Shown: positions 7,544-16,591, counted from the first letter of the stretch. The stretch: DNA of 64,000 nt from SBBG01 sp033717875 (GCA_033717875.1 JADDKJ010000006.1:1-64000), one strand, 5' to 3'. Numbers and translations: made by a program. Notes: generated by a model from the letters alone, not told the origin.

Positions 7544-10156
7544 ATGATGACCAGCGCAGAAATTCGCAAGGCTTTCCTGGAGTTCTTCCGCCGCCACGGC
7601 CACCAAGCGGTGCCCAGCAGTTCGCTGGTGCCGGCCAACGACCCCACCCTGTTGTTCACCAACGCCGGTATGGTGCAGTTCAAGGATGTGTTCCTGGGTG
7701 TCGAACACCGGCCGTATGTCCGCGCCGCGAGTTCCCAGCGCTGCGTGCGCGCCGGCGGCAAGCACAACGATCTGGAAAACGTCGGCTATACCGCGCGCCA
7801 TCACACCTTTTTCGAAATGCTCGGCAATTTCAGCTTTGGCGACTATTTCAAGCGCGAAGCGATCGGCTATGCCTGGGAGTTTCTCACCGAAGTTTTGAAG
7901 CTGCCGCCCGAGAAACTCTGGGTGACGGTGTTCGAGGAGGATGACGAGGCCGCCGACATCTGGCTCAAGGAGCTCAAGGTGGACCCGGCGCGTTTCTCGC
8001 GCATCGGCGCCAGCGACAACTTCTGGGCGATGGGCGACACCGGCCCGTGCGGGCCGTGCTCCGAGATCTTCTACGATCATGGCCCGGGCGTCACTGGCGG
8101 CCCGCCCGGCACACCGGAGGCCGACGGCGACCGCTACATCGAGATCTGGAACTTGGTGTTCATGCAGTATAACCGCGCGCCCGACGGTACGCTCACCCCG
8201 CTGCCCAAGCCCTCGGTGGATACCGGCATGGGGCTGGAGCGCCTCGCCGCGGTGATGCAGCATGTGCACAGCAACTATGAGATCGACCTGTTCCGCAACC
8301 TGATTCGCGCCGTCGCCGAATTGGCCGGTGTCACCGATCACGACAACAGCTCGCTCAAGGTCGTCGCCGACCACATACGCGCCAGCGCCTTCCTGATTAC
8401 CGATGGTGTCCGCCCCTCCAACGAGGGGCGTGGCTATGTGCTGCGCCGTATCATCCGCCGCGCCATCCGTCACGGCTACAAGCTGGGGTTCAAGGAACCG
8501 TTCTTTCACAAGCTGGTCGCGCCGCTGGCGGTGGAGATGGGCGAGGCCTATCCCGAACTGGCGCGCGCCCAGGACGAGGTGACGCGCGTGCTGCGCCTGG
8601 AAGAAGAGCGTTTCGCCGAAACCCTGGAGCATGGCCTCAAGATTCTGGAGCATGACATCGCCAGTCTCGGCGCAAGCAAGGTGATTGCCGGCGAAACCGT
8701 GTTCCGCCTTTATGATACCTACGGTTTTCCTGTCGACCTCACCGGCGATATCGCCCGCGAACGGGGTTTGACGCTGGACATGCCTGGTTTCGAACGTGCG
8801 ATGGAGGCGCAGCGCGAGCGTGCCCGTGCCGCCAGCCAGTTTGATGTCGCCTACGCCGGCAAGCTGATGGGGGTGGAAGGCAGCACCGAATTCACCGGTT
8901 ATGACCATCTCGACGGCGAGGCTGTCGTGGTTGCGCTGTACCGTGATGATGGTACGCCGGTCGATGTGCTGGAGGGTGAACAGGCCGGCAAGGTTATTCT
9001 CGATCGCACGCCGTTCTATGCTGAATCCGGTGGTCAGGTGGGCGATTGTGGCGTCATCGAGGGCGTCAGCGCCGGATTCGAGGTGCGCGACACCCAGAAG
9101 CAGGGCGAGGGCGTGCACATCCACAACGGTGTGCTGAAAACCGGCCTGCTGCGCGTGGGCGACAAGGTGCGTGCGCAGGTCAACGTTCAGGCGCGCCAGG
9201 CAACGGCGCTCAACCACTCCGCCACCCATCTGCTGCATGCCGCGTTGCGCCAAGTGCTGGGGGCTCACGTCGCGCAAAAAGGCTCGCTGGTCGCGCCCGA
9301 GCGCCTGCGCTTCGACTTCTCCCATTTCGAACCCATGACACCCGCGCAACTGCGCGAGATCGAGCGTTTGGTCAACGGCCAGATCCGCGTCAACCGCGAG
9401 GCGCAGACTCGCGTCATGGCCTATGATCAGGCGGTCGCGGCGGGCGCGATGGCGCTGTTCGGCGAAAAATACGGCGACCAGGTGCGCGTGCTCAGCATCG
9501 GCGATTTTTCCACGGAACTGTGCGGTGGCACCCATGTGCAACGCGCCGGTGACATCGGTCTGTTCAAGATCATCTCGGAATCCGGCGTGGCCTCCGGCGT
9601 GCGGCGCATCGAGGCCGTGACCGGCGAGCAGGCGCTGGCGCTGGTCGAGGAAGAAGAACAGCGTCTGGCGCGCATCGCAGACATGCTCAAGTCCGGCCTG
9701 GAGGGCGTGGATGACAAGGTGCAGCAGCTCGTCGAGCGCGCCCGCAAGCTGGAAAAGGAGCTGGAGCAGGTCAAGGGGAAGATGGCGAGCCAGCAAGGCA
9801 GCGATCTGGCCGCCCAGGCGGTGGAGGTGAGCGGTATCAAGGTGCTGGCCGCCGCCCTGGAAGGCGCCGATCCCAAATCGCTGCGTGATACCGTCGATCA
9901 ACTCAAGAACAAGCTCGGCTCGGCGGCGATCGTGCTGGCTGCGGTGGCGGATGGCAAGATCAGCCTGGTGGCGGGCGTCACCAAGGACCAGACCGCGCAG
10001 ATCAAGGCCGGCGACCTGGTGAATGCCGTGGCGCAGCAGGTCGGCGGCAAGGGCGGCGGGCGTCCCGACATGGCCCAGGCCGGTGGCGACAACCCCGCGG
10101 CGTTGGCGGGCGCGCTGGCCGCAGTACCGGAGTGGGTGCGGCAGCGGATGGGGTAA
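7544..10156 (+). CDS. alaS: alanine--tRNA ligase
   Basis: AlaS charges tRNA-Ala and edits mischarged Ser and Gly. The 870-residue protein has the family start TSAEIRKAFLEFF, the class II core motif (TLLFTNAGMVQFKD, then FFEMLGNFSFGDYFK), and the editing site HSATHLLHAAL with the later CGGTHV zinc motif. The C-terminal oligomerisation domain runs from a coiled coil (residues ~720-760) to GGGRPDMAQAGG. The ATG at 7544 (or 7547) is preferred over an in-frame TTG at 7535. It directly follows recX, as in many gammaproteobacteria. Confidence 0.97.
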   Translation: MMTSAEIRKAFLEFFRRHGHQAVPSSSLVPANDPTLLFTNAGMVQFKDVFLGVEHRPYVRAASSQRCVRAGGKHNDLENVGYTARHHTFFEMLGNFSFGDYFKREAIGYAWEFLTEVLKLPPEKLWVTVFEEDDEAADIWLKELKVDPARFSRIGASDNFWAMGDTGPCGPCSEIFYDHGPGVTGGPPGTPEADGDRYIEIWNLVFMQYNRAPDGTLTPLPKPSVDTGMGLERLAAVMQHVHSNYEIDLFRNLIRAVAELAGVTDHDNSSLKVVADHIRASAFLITDGVRPSNEGRGYVLRRIIRRAIRHGYKLGFKEPFFHKLVAPLAVEMGEAYPELARAQDEVTRVLRLEEERFAETLEHGLKILEHDIASLGASKVIAGETVFRLYDTYGFPVDLTGDIARERGLTLDMPGFERAMEAQRERARAASQFDVAYAGKLMGVEGSTEFTGYDHLDGEAVVVALYRDDGTPVDVLEGEQAGKVILDRTPFYAESGGQVGDCGVIEGVSAGFEVRDTQKQGEGVHIHNGVLKTGLLRVGDKVRAQVNVQARQATALNHSATHLLHAALRQVLGAHVAQKGSLVAPERLRFDFSHFEPMTPAQLREIERLVNGQIRVNREAQTRVMAYDQAVAAGAMALFGEKYGDQVRVLSIGDFSTELCGGTHVQRAGDIGLFKIISESGVASGVRRIEAVTGEQALALVEEEEQRLARIADMLKSGLEGVDDKVQQLVERARKLEKELEQVKGKMASQQGSDLAAQAVEVSGIKVLAAALEGADPKSLRDTVDQLKNKLGSAAIVLAAVADGKISLVAGVTKDQTAQIKAGDLVNAVAQQVGGKGGGRPDMAQAGGDNPAALAGALAAVPEWVRQRMG

Positions 10157-10203
10157 GCCGGGGGTGCGAGTTCTCCTGAGCGGGCGCGTTCCTGGATCCG
10201 GCG

Positions 10204-10230
10204 CTTTTTTCGGGAAAAAAGATATATCTT
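10204..10230. promoter_or_regulatory. AT-rich palindromes ahead of lysC
   Basis: Two adjacent inverted repeats are seen: CTTTTTT/AAAAAAG around a CGGG loop, and the palindrome AAGATATATCTT. They lie between alaS and lysC, some 65 bp before the lysC start. They could end alaS transcription or form part of the lysC promoter. No lysine riboswitch fold is recognised. Confidence 0.35.
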
Positions 10231-10295
10231 AGATACTTCTTTATCTTTTTCCCCGCTTTGAAGTAAAATTCCACACTTTTGCCGGCAACTTGACT

Positions 10296-11516
10296 ATGGC
10301 ACTCATTGTCCAAAAATACGGCGGCACCTCGGTGGGGTCGCTGGAGCGCATCGCCAACGTGGCGGAAAAAGTGAGCGCCGCGCGCCAGGCGGGACATGAT
10401 CTGGTGGTGGTTGTCTCCGCCATGAGCGGTGAAACCGACCGTCTGATCGGGTTGGCCAAGGGCATTGATCCTCAACCCAACCCGCGTGAGCTCGACGTGC
10501 TGATATCGACCGGCGAACAGGTCACCATCGCCCTGCTCAGTATGGCGCTGGAAAAGCGCGGCTGTCCGGCGCGTTCCTATACCGGCGCCCAGGTGCGCAT
10601 CCTCACCGATAGCGCCTTCAACAAGGCACGTATTCTGGAGATCGACGCGCAGCGTATGCGCAAGGATCTGGCCGAAGGGCGCGTAGTGGTTGTGGCGGGT
10701 TTTCAGGGCGTGGATGAGCAAGGCAATATCACCACCCTGGGCCGCGGCGGCTCGGATACCACCGGCGTGGCGCTGGCGGCGGCGTTGAAGGCTGATGAGT
10801 GCCAGATCTACACCGATGTCGACGGCGTCTACACCACCGATCCGCGCGTCGTACCCGAGGCGCGGCGGCTGGATCGCATCACCTATGAAGAGATGCTGGA
10901 AATGGCCAGCCTCGGCGCCAAGGTGTTGCAGATCCGCTCGGTCGAATTCGCCAGCAAATACAATGTCCCGCTGCGTGTCCTGTCCTCCTTCACGGAGGGC
11001 GCGGGCACCCTGATCACCTCTGAGGAAGAAGGAATGGAACAAGCGCTGATTTCCGGAATCGCGTTCAACCGCGACGAGGCCAAGCTGACCGTGCTGGGCG
11101 TGCCCGACCAGCCCGGCGTGGCCTACCGCATCCTTGGACCCATCGCCGATGCCAACATCGAGGTGGATATGATCATCCAGAATATCGCCGAGGACGCGAC
11201 CACGGATTTCACCTTCACTGTTCACCGCAATGACTATGAAAAGGCCTTGCGTATCTTGCGCGCCACAGCCAGTGAACTGGGTGCGCGCGAGGTGAGCGGC
11301 GATAGCAAGATCGTCAAGATCTCGCTGGTGGGTGTGGGTATGCGCTCCCATGCCGGTATCGCCAGCACCATGTTCCAGGCGCTGGCCAAGGAAGGGATCA
11401 ATATTCGCATGATTTCCACGTCGGAAATCAAGATTTCGGTCGTGGTCGATGAAAAATATCTGGAGCTCGGGGTGCGTGCGCTGCACGCCGCTTTCGGCCT
11501 GGATGCCGGGAAATAA
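10296..11516 (+). CDS. lysC: aspartate kinase
   Basis: Aspartokinase makes aspartyl phosphate, the first step towards lysine, threonine, methionine and diaminopimelate. The 406-residue protein starts ALIVQKYGGTSVG (the nucleotide-binding KxGGTS motif), has TLGRGGSDTTGVALAA in the kinase core, and ends in two ACT domains (from ~residue 265, VLGVPDQPGVAYRILG, and from ~345, VSLVGVGMRSHAGIA). This is the single-function lysine-sensitive type. The ATG at 10296 is chosen because MALIVQKYGG is the family N-terminus; the upstream TTG adds only two residues. Confidence 0.96.
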   Translation: MALIVQKYGGTSVGSLERIANVAEKVSAARQAGHDLVVVVSAMSGETDRLIGLAKGIDPQPNPRELDVLISTGEQVTIALLSMALEKRGCPARSYTGAQVRILTDSAFNKARILEIDAQRMRKDLAEGRVVVVAGFQGVDEQGNITTLGRGGSDTTGVALAAALKADECQIYTDVDGVYTTDPRVVPEARRLDRITYEEMLEMASLGAKVLQIRSVEFASKYNVPLRVLSSFTEGAGTLITSEEEGMEQALISGIAFNRDEAKLTVLGVPDQPGVAYRILGPIADANIEVDMIIQNIAEDATTDFTFTVHRNDYEKALRILRATASELGAREVSGDSKIVKISLVGVGMRSHAGIASTMFQALAKEGINIRMISTSEIKISVVVDEKYLELGVRALHAAFGLDAGK

Positions 11517-11734
11517 TCAAAATAAAAACAATAATATGTCGCCGGCTGGTTAGTGCCGCGGCGACGGGGTTGCAAAAATGATTTGCCTTGCTGGCAAAGA
11601 GCGGACGTCACTCCTGTGTTCATGTTTCGGATCAGCCGGCCGATACAACAGGGGAGAGGGTTGCGGCGCGCGCAACCTGGTTATCGTTCACGTTGTGAAG
11701 TGAGGCACTAGTAGATTCTTTAAGGAGATGAATC

Positions 11735-11935
11735 ATGTTGATTCTAACCCGTCGTGTGGGTGAAACACTGATTATAGGTGACGATGTTACCGTCACCGTG
11801 TTGGGTGTAAAGGGTAATCAAGTCAGAATAGGCGTCAATGCGCCCAAGGATGTGAGCGTGCATCGCGAAGAGATTTATCAGCGCATCCAGAAGGAAAAGG
11901 AACAGGCCCATACGGAAGAAGGGTTGGGCGTATAA
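11735..11935 (+). CDS. csrA: carbon storage regulator CsrA
   Basis: CsrA is a small dimeric RNA-binding protein that binds GGA motifs near start codons and controls translation. The 66-residue sequence is canonical: MLILTRRVGETLIIGD, then VLGVKGNQVRIGVNAPKDVSVHREEIYQRI. The start has a strong AAGGAG ribosome site that itself contains GGA, so feedback by CsrA is plausible. It follows lysC by 218 bp and precedes the tRNAs, as in related genomes. Confidence 0.97.
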   Translation: MLILTRRVGETLIIGDDVTVTVLGVKGNQVRIGVNAPKDVSVHREEIYQRIQKEKEQAHTEEGLGV

Positions 11936-11967
11936 CCCCCTGTCTTGCTGGATCGGATACTGTGAAC

Positions 11968-11986
11968 GGCCCGGTTCTTCCGGGCC
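11968..11986 (+). terminator. GC-rich hairpin after csrA
   Basis: The stem GGCCCGG/CCGGGCC with a 5-base loop lies 33 bp after the csrA stop. A T-rich tail (CGCTTCTATTT) follows but there is no clean run of T, so it may be a weak terminator. Confidence 0.55.
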
Positions 11987-12104
11987 CGCTTCTATTTCGG
12001 AAAGCGCGCCGAAAATTTATCCAAGAACCTCCCACATCGCCGCTTAATCGTGATACCATACGCGTCCTGTCAGACTGCGGATGAACTCAGAGAGCTGGCG
12101 TTTC

Positions 12105-12199
12105 GGAGAGATGGCCGAGCTGGTCGAAGGCGCTCCCCTGCTAAGGGAGTATACGGGCTTAAACCTGTATCGAGGGTTCGAATCCCTCTCTCTCCGCCA
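12105..12199 (+). tRNA. tRNA-Ser (GCT)
   Basis: A class II tRNA of 95 nt including encoded CCA. The acceptor stem pairs GGAGAGA with TCTCTCC, discriminator G. The anticodon loop CTGCTAA carries GCT, reading AGC/AGU. A long variable arm (TACGGGC...ACCTGTA region) and the GGTTCGAATCC T-arm confirm serine type. It lies downstream of csrA, the usual site. Confidence 0.96.
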
Positions 12200-12339
12200 T
12201 CATTGGCAGGCGGCTGTATCGAATACTCCGAAAAATTCGTCCCGAGTTTTCCGGAAGATGCCTGTTGAACCTCTGAATAAATCCGAGATTCCTTGACAGT
12301 CGCGGCATGTCTTAGCATAATGCCCAACCTTCAAAATAC

Positions 12340-12416
12340 GCGCCCGTAGCTCAGTTGGATAGAGTACCTGGCTACGAACCAGGCGGTCGGGAGTTCGAAT
12401 CTCTCCGGGCGCGCCA
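12340..12416 (+). tRNA. tRNA-Arg (ACG)
   Basis: A 77-nt tRNA with encoded CCA. The acceptor pairs GCGCCCG with CGGGCGC, discriminator G. The anticodon stem CCTGG/CCAGG encloses loop CTACGAA, anticodon ACG, and the T-arm is GAGTTCGAATCTC. The remnant of a tyrosine integrase 33 bp downstream suggests that its 3' end served as an attachment site. Confidence 0.97.
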
Positions 12417-12448
12417 AAATGTGCTTCTGCAATCAAGCGGTTATCGTC

Positions 12449-12640
12449 TCAGGCATAATCGCTTTTTGTTTCAATAACGCCAACGCGGGACTTTTGCGGG
12501 AGCTTTCCCCGCACACCCGGTTGCGCCGCCTCGATCAAGTTCTCCAATTCAGCCGCCGAGTGGTGGATGGTGATCCTTCCCGACTTGTGTCCCAGCAGGT
12601 ACTGCCGCGACTGTGGATAAGTCGATCAGTAAGGCGGCAT
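12449..12640 (-). pseudogene. tyrosine recombinase (integrase), C-terminal remnant
   Basis: On the minus strand a frame ending at the TGA at 12449-12451 reads SRQYLLGHKSGRITIHHSAA then ELENLIEAA. This matches the C-terminus of phage/island integrases: the LGHKS box and the segment that normally carries the catalytic Tyr (THYSAAEL). Here the Tyr position reads His, and everything upstream is missing, so it is dead. Its place directly beside tRNA-Arg fits an integrase that once inserted an island at this tRNA. Confidence 0.7.
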
Positions 12641-12730
12641 TTATGCGCCTCCGGGAATATTCACTGATATATAGTTTATATAAATACCTAATTAACAAGA
12701 AAAACCTGTTAAATTAGACACAAAGTAAAC

Positions 12731-12910
12731 TTTCCACGCCACTCGGTGAAGGTGAAGCGGCTGTTCATGGTTCTCGCGGAAGCCTGCAACCATGCCTGGG
12801 TCAAGAAACTGGGCCTGTCGAAAGTGGACTTCGGCAAAGGCAAACGCATGATCGTCAAAGGCGGACGGCTGGACACCAAATACAACATCACCGTCCCTGA
12901 CGCGAATTTC
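12731..12910 (+). pseudogene. AbiEi/DUF6088-type antitoxin, C-terminal remnant
   Basis: The frame through 12746 reads HSVKVKRLFMVLAEACNHAW, then GKGKRMIVKGGRLDTKYNITVP. This resembles the C-terminal domain of AbiEi-type antitoxins, which often show SVKVKRLFL..AE..GHAW and KR..VKGG....Y.ITVP. The N-terminal DNA-binding part is absent and no AbiEii toxin gene follows. The fragment runs into the hsdM remnant within about 30 bp. Recognition is by motif memory, hence moderate confidence. Confidence 0.5.
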
Positions 12911-12938
12911 CAGTGGAAGGCGTCGGTGAATTCCGCTG

Positions 12939-13769
12939 GTCTCCCAATACCTCGGCACGGCCGTGGATGAGGCGCAAGCCTGCTTTGAACAAGAAGACGA
13001 AACAGGCCAGACCGCACGGCCATTGCCAGACTACGCCGAGGCGCTGAAGGTGTTACGAAAAACACTGACACCGTTCCTGAACAGCCTGCCGAAGAACTCC
13101 CCTCTCCCTCCGGGAGAGGGGCCGGGGGTGAGGGCCGCAGAAGTGCTGAAGGAGCTGGAAAAGGAGACTGAACTGTTCGAGCAGGACATCGTACAGTTCC
13201 GCAAGAGCGCGCAGCAGGCCGCCAAACAATGGCAGGCCGCGCCGGACACCAACACCGCACTGCTCAAGCTCACCCAAGAATTCGAGCCCATGAGTGATGC
13301 CAGCCGCGATCTGATTAAACAAACTGACCTCATCTATAAACTCGCGACGCGCCTGATCGACGAGATGGAAAATGTAGCCCGGATGGAGCAACAGCGGAAT
13401 CCGGGAATTTCCCGCGACCTCACCCGCTCCTGCAAGACTGCCGACGAGGCCCGCCAACTCGCCGTCGAACAACTCAAGCAGGTGCGCTATTTCTGGAAAC
13501 AGGCCCACTGGCTCACCGAACGCTTCCCCGAGGCCAAACTGCGCGACGTGGCAGGGTTGGTCAAACTGGTGGACATCAAGGAAATCGAGGCCAACGACTG
13601 GAGACTCACGCCCGGCCGTTACGTCGGCGTCGCCCCCGAGGAAGTGGACGAAGACTTCGACTTCGAAGAAGCCCTGCGCAACATCCACGTCGAGTTGGAA
13701 GACCTCAACGCTGAGGCGGTGACGCTGGCGGCGACGATCAAAAGGAATTTTGAGGAGTTGGGGGTATGA
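12939..13769 (+). pseudogene. hsdM: type I restriction methylase HsdM, C-terminal remnant
   Basis: The open frame encodes only the C-terminal part of an HsdM-like subunit: VSQYLGTAVDEAQACFEQED at the start, a coiled region, then YFWKQAHWLTERFPEAKLRD, LTPGRYVGVAPEEVDEDFDF and a final KRNFEELGV. All catalytic motifs (DPxxGSG, NPPF) lie in the missing N-terminal part. An upstream stop at 12927 closes the frame. A palindromic repeat sits inside the coding sequence at 13097-13134 and adds about 12 residues. The stop overlaps the start of the DUF1016 fragment. The related hsdR lies 3 kb downstream. Confidence 0.8.
13097..13134. repeat. palindromic intergenic-type repeat inserted in frame in hsdM
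   Basis: A stem CCCTCTCCC/GGGAGAGGG with an adjoining GGGGGTGAGGGC is the widespread 'CTCTCCC...GGGAGAGGG...GTGAGGG' repeat usually found between genes. Here it is translated as SPLPPGEGPGVR between LPKN and AAEVLKEL. Removing 36 bp would restore a smooth family sequence. Confidence 0.65.
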
Positions 13770-14021
13770 GCAAACTCGTTAAACACGATGATCCCGCCGA
13801 CTTGCTGGCCGACATCCGCAGCTTGGTCGCCGAAGCCCGGCAGACCGTTGCTATGGCGGTCAATGCCGAATTGACCCTGCTTTACTGGCGCGTCGGCAGG
13901 CGAATCCGCGAAGAAACACTCAAGGGCGAACGTGCGGCCTATGGCGAACAGATTGTGGCTGCGTTGAGCGAGCGCTTGACCGCAGATTATGGGCAGGGTT
14001 TTAGCCGCCGCAATTTATTCA
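13766..14021 (+). pseudogene. DUF1016 (YhcG-type) N-terminal fragment
   Basis: The protein begins MSKLVKHDDPADLLADIRSL and shows NAELTLLYWRVGRRI and YGEQIVAALSERLTADYGQG, then FSRRNLF: the N-terminal domain of DUF1016/YhcG nucleases. The coding sequence is cut at 14021 by the left end of the IS5-like element; the C-terminal PD-(D/E)xK nuclease half is absent from the other side of the element. DUF1016 genes commonly accompany type I restriction loci. Confidence 0.8.
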
Positions 14022-15282
14022 AGGGCACTTCTATAAATAGCGCCCGAAGCACCGCATTCCATCACTGAGCTTCATTTTTCGAGATTTCCGGATTTCGTGG
14101 CGATTTTTCCGCTGGCTGTCTGTTTTTTGTCTCCCACGGCGCAGCCTGGGGCAGTATTTCCACCGTTTTCATGCTGTTCTGCGCATTCCGGGCGTACCTA
14201 TCCTGTCAAAGCCGAACACCTTCTTGCGGATCAGCACCTCGATCCGGGCAAGGTTGCAGGTCAGGTTCATCAAGCCCACACCGACCGCCGCACGCGCAGC
14301 GCCAACGCTGCGCAAGAAGATGCCGCCCATGCTGTTTGTCTGGTAGCCAAAAACGTGCTCGACGCGGGCGCGTACCCGCGACTTGGCCGTGTTGCTGATC
14401 TCCTGTTCCTTCGTCAACGGCGTGTTGCGGTAAGCGCGCTCGTGTATCCGGCTCTCGTGCCGGCTGTCTTTCAGGTCTTGTTCCTGTTCGTCCGAGCGGT
14501 ATGCGCTGTCCGCCCAAACGTCCTTGCCGCCTTCGTCCTGCGGACGCAGCACGGCATCGAGCACCTGACTGTCGTGGACGTGGGCAGGCGTACAGGCATG
14601 CGCCGCGATGAGTTTGGTATCGCGGTCGACGTTGATGTGGTTCTTGTAGCCGTAGTGGTTCTGGCCGCCTTTCTTCGTCCAGCGAGCGTCGATGTCCTTC
14701 TGCGCCAGCCTGGCCGGGGTCTTGCTCCATTCGACGGGAACGGCATCGGCCTTGATGAGGGCGTTGTCCTCGCGTCCGTTGCGCTGGATCGGCACGGGAA
14801 CGAAGGTGGCATCGATGATCTGCCCGCTCTTGAGCTCGACGCCAAGTTCGGCCAGCGCCCGGTTCAGGCAGTCAAACAGGGGTTCGACAGGCGCTGCTCC
14901 TTGAGCGCTTCACGGAAGGCCCAGACGGTGCGGGCGTCGGGCACGTCGCCGGAGAGTTCGAGGCCGGGGAAGCGCATGAAGGACAGCCGGTCTGTGACCT
15001 GGTATTGCAAGCGCTCGCCGGACAGGTTGTGCAGACGCTGCAAGATGAGCAGCTTGAACATGAGAATGCGGCAGGGGCAGGCTTGCGCCCCGCCGCGCTC
15101 TTGCGTTCCTTCGCATCAATCCGCGCAAGAATGGGGCGGAATATCTCCCAGTCGACGACGGCATCGAGCCGTTCCAGTGGGTCGCCCGCTTCGCTCAGGC
15201 TGGCGTAGCGGTTCTCAAGGTCAAATAGGCTCGTTTGCATGACGGGAGCATAGCGGGTTCGGGGGATTTATAGAAGTGCCCT
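14022..15282 (-). mobile_element. IS5-family-like insertion sequence (defective)
   Basis: The element is about 1.26 kb with matching ends AGGGCACTTCTATAAAT at both termini (inverted). It contains one minus-strand transposase gene, now frameshifted. No convincing target duplication is seen, and the two flanks belong to different genes (DUF1016 on the left, Fic on the right). That is expected if recombination or an adjacent deletion removed the DNA between two copies. Its terminal repeat resembles that of the short repeats at 62081 and 62882. Confidence 0.85.
14169..15240 (-). pseudogene. IS5-family DDE transposase, frameshifted
   Basis: Three frames together give a transposase. From 15240: MQTSLFDLENRYASLSEAGD to AAGRKPA. 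Then MFKLLILQRLHNLSGERLQY to REALKEQRLSNP. Then LFDCLNRALAELGVELKSG through to 14169. The DDE residues are visible in IIDATFVPV, DVWADSAYR and RARVEHVFGYQ. Frame breaks lie near 15070 and 14870, so no intact protein can be made without recoding. Confidence 0.85.
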
Positions 15283-15283
15283 C

Positions 15284-15487
15284 ATCAAGAACCATCCGTT
15301 CTCGGACGGCAACAAGCGTTCCGGGGCCTTTCTGTTTTTACTCTATCTGCGCCAGGAGAGGATGCGTCTGACCCTGGATGAAAATGGCCTGACGGCGTTG
15401 ACGTTGTTGATTGCCGAGAGTGACCCGAAGGCCAAGGATCTGATGGTGCGGCTGGTGATGAACCTGCTGGCCATTTCTGGAGTTTGA
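15284..15487 (+). pseudogene. Fic/DOC family protein, C-terminal remnant
   Basis: Directly after the IS end the frame reads IKNHPFSDGNKRSGAFLFLL. This contains the Fic catalytic motif HPFxDGNxR, then continues about 50 residues to a TGA at 15485-15487. Fic enzymes transfer AMP or similar groups to proteins. The N-terminal part, and any inhibitory helix, is missing. Fic proteins with a RhuM-like N-terminus are common next to hsd genes, which fits this island. Confidence 0.8.
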
Positions 15488-15529
15488 AGGAAGACTGATG
15501 AAGTCACATATAAGCAAACCCTATAAACC

Positions 15530-16231
15530 ATGAAGAACCTCTTCAACCCTTTAAACGACGAAGAAATCGAGCAGCTTGACCGGTTTTTGCTTGCACGTAT
15601 CGATGATGATGCGGACACGGAAGGCAAGGACGAGGGCGTGGTGGATGTCTCGGAGCTGGACGGCTTGTTCACCGCCATTGTCAGCGGACCGGAGGTTATT
15701 CAACCTTCGCGCTGGCTACCTGCGGTGTGGGGTGATTTCGAGCCGGCATGGGAGAGCAAGAATGATTTCGAGAGTCTCTTTTCGTTGATGGTGCGGCATA
15801 TGAACGATATTGCCGCTACGTTAATGGAACGGTCGGCGGATTTCGAACCGATATTTCTGGAGCGCGAGGTTGAAGGCAAGACCTACACCATTGTCGATGA
15901 GTGGTGCGAGGGCTATATGCGGGGTGTGGCGCTGGCGGCGGAGCTATGGAACGCGGGTGGTCGGCAGATGACAATTCTGCTCACACCCATACGGGCGTTT
16001 ACGAGTGAAACGGGCTGGCGGGCGCACGATCTGTCCACGGATGAGGAAATTGATAATATCCGGAACGCGATCACACCCAATGTGCGCGAGATCCATGCCT
16101 ACTGGCTGGCGCACCGTAAGGATCATGCGCCTGCTTCAGCGCCTGTGCGCCATGCCGCTCCGCGCGTCGGGCGCAACGACCTCTGCCCTTGCGGCAGTGG
16201 CAAGAAATACAAGAAATGCTGTTTACACTGA
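15530..16231 (+). CDS. UPF0149/YecA-family protein with C-terminal SEC-C zinc motif
   Basis: This 233-residue protein has the UPF0149 signature: a Ser-Glu-Leu-Asp-Gly motif (VSELDGLFTAIVSGPEV), a central W-rich segment, and WCEGYMRG. It ends with the SEC-C metal-binding motif CPCGSGKKYKKCC. The family's role is not settled; the SEC-C motif is shared with SecA, where it binds zinc. The gene is intact and sits within the decayed island between the Fic remnant and a VapBC pair, with its own ATG at 15530. Confidence 0.85.
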   Translation: MKNLFNPLNDEEIEQLDRFLLARIDDDADTEGKDEGVVDVSELDGLFTAIVSGPEVIQPSRWLPAVWGDFEPAWESKNDFESLFSLMVRHMNDIAATLMERSADFEPIFLEREVEGKTYTIVDEWCEGYMRGVALAAELWNAGGRQMTILLTPIRAFTSETGWRAHDLSTDEEIDNIRNAITPNVREIHAYWLAHRKDHAPASAPVRHAAPRVGRNDLCPCGSGKKYKKCCLH

Positions 16232-16343
16232 TGCCTGTACCTCAACCCACTACCGTGAGGCGCGAGGGTAGCCTGTACCTGGGTTTTTTGCTGGTGGGGC
16301 CATGCCGCCAACAAAAATGGGGAGGTATGGGCACGACAAACAG

Positions 16344-16368
16344 CATCAAATGATGTATTGTTTGATGT
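16344..16368. promoter_or_regulatory. repeats upstream of vapB, candidate operator
   Basis: CATCA/TGATG arms separated by 2 bp overlap a direct repeat TGATGT (16351 and 16363). A TATACT hexamer follows at 16369. The cluster ends 26 bp before the vapB start. Autoregulation is inferred from position. Confidence 0.35.
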
Positions 16369-16393
16369 GTATACTGCTGAATGAGGTGCCCCC

Positions 16394-16591
16394 ATGCGTA
16401 CGACCCTGAATATTGATGACCAATTGCTGGATGAAGCCCAGCGCATTACTGGCGTGGCCGAGAAGGCTACCTTGGTGCGGGAAGGGCTGCGCGCGCTGAT
16501 CGAGCGCGAGAGCGCCCGGCGGCTGGCGCGTCTCGGCGGTAGTGAGCCGCAATTGGAGCCGGTACCGCGCCGTCAGTCCGATCCAGCATGA
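16394..16591 (+). CDS. vapB: VapB-type antitoxin (ribbon-helix-helix)
   Basis: The 65-residue protein starts MRTTLNIDDQLLDEAQRITG, a ribbon-helix-helix DNA-binding domain typical of short VapB antitoxins, followed by a helix LVREGLRALIERESARRLA and a flexible tail. It overlaps the toxin start by 4 bp. Position inside a type I restriction locus is common for such pairs. Confidence 0.88.
   Translation: MRTTLNIDDQLLDEAQRITGVAEKATLVREGLRALIERESARRLARLGGSEPQLEPVPRRQSDPA

Noticed and set aside
7088..9901. Very long open frame (937 residues) on the minus strand
   Set aside because: It lies opposite recX and alaS, is rich in His, Ala and Gly in a pattern typical of the antisense of GC-rich genes, and has no recognisable domain.
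10157..10295. Lysine riboswitch ahead of lysC
   Set aside because: The gap is only 139 bp and shows AT-rich palindromes, with none of the conserved riboswitch core visible.
12692..12958. 88-residue minus-strand frame between tRNA-Arg and hsdM
   Set aside because: The plus strand here carries the AbiEi-like motif; the minus frame has no family match.
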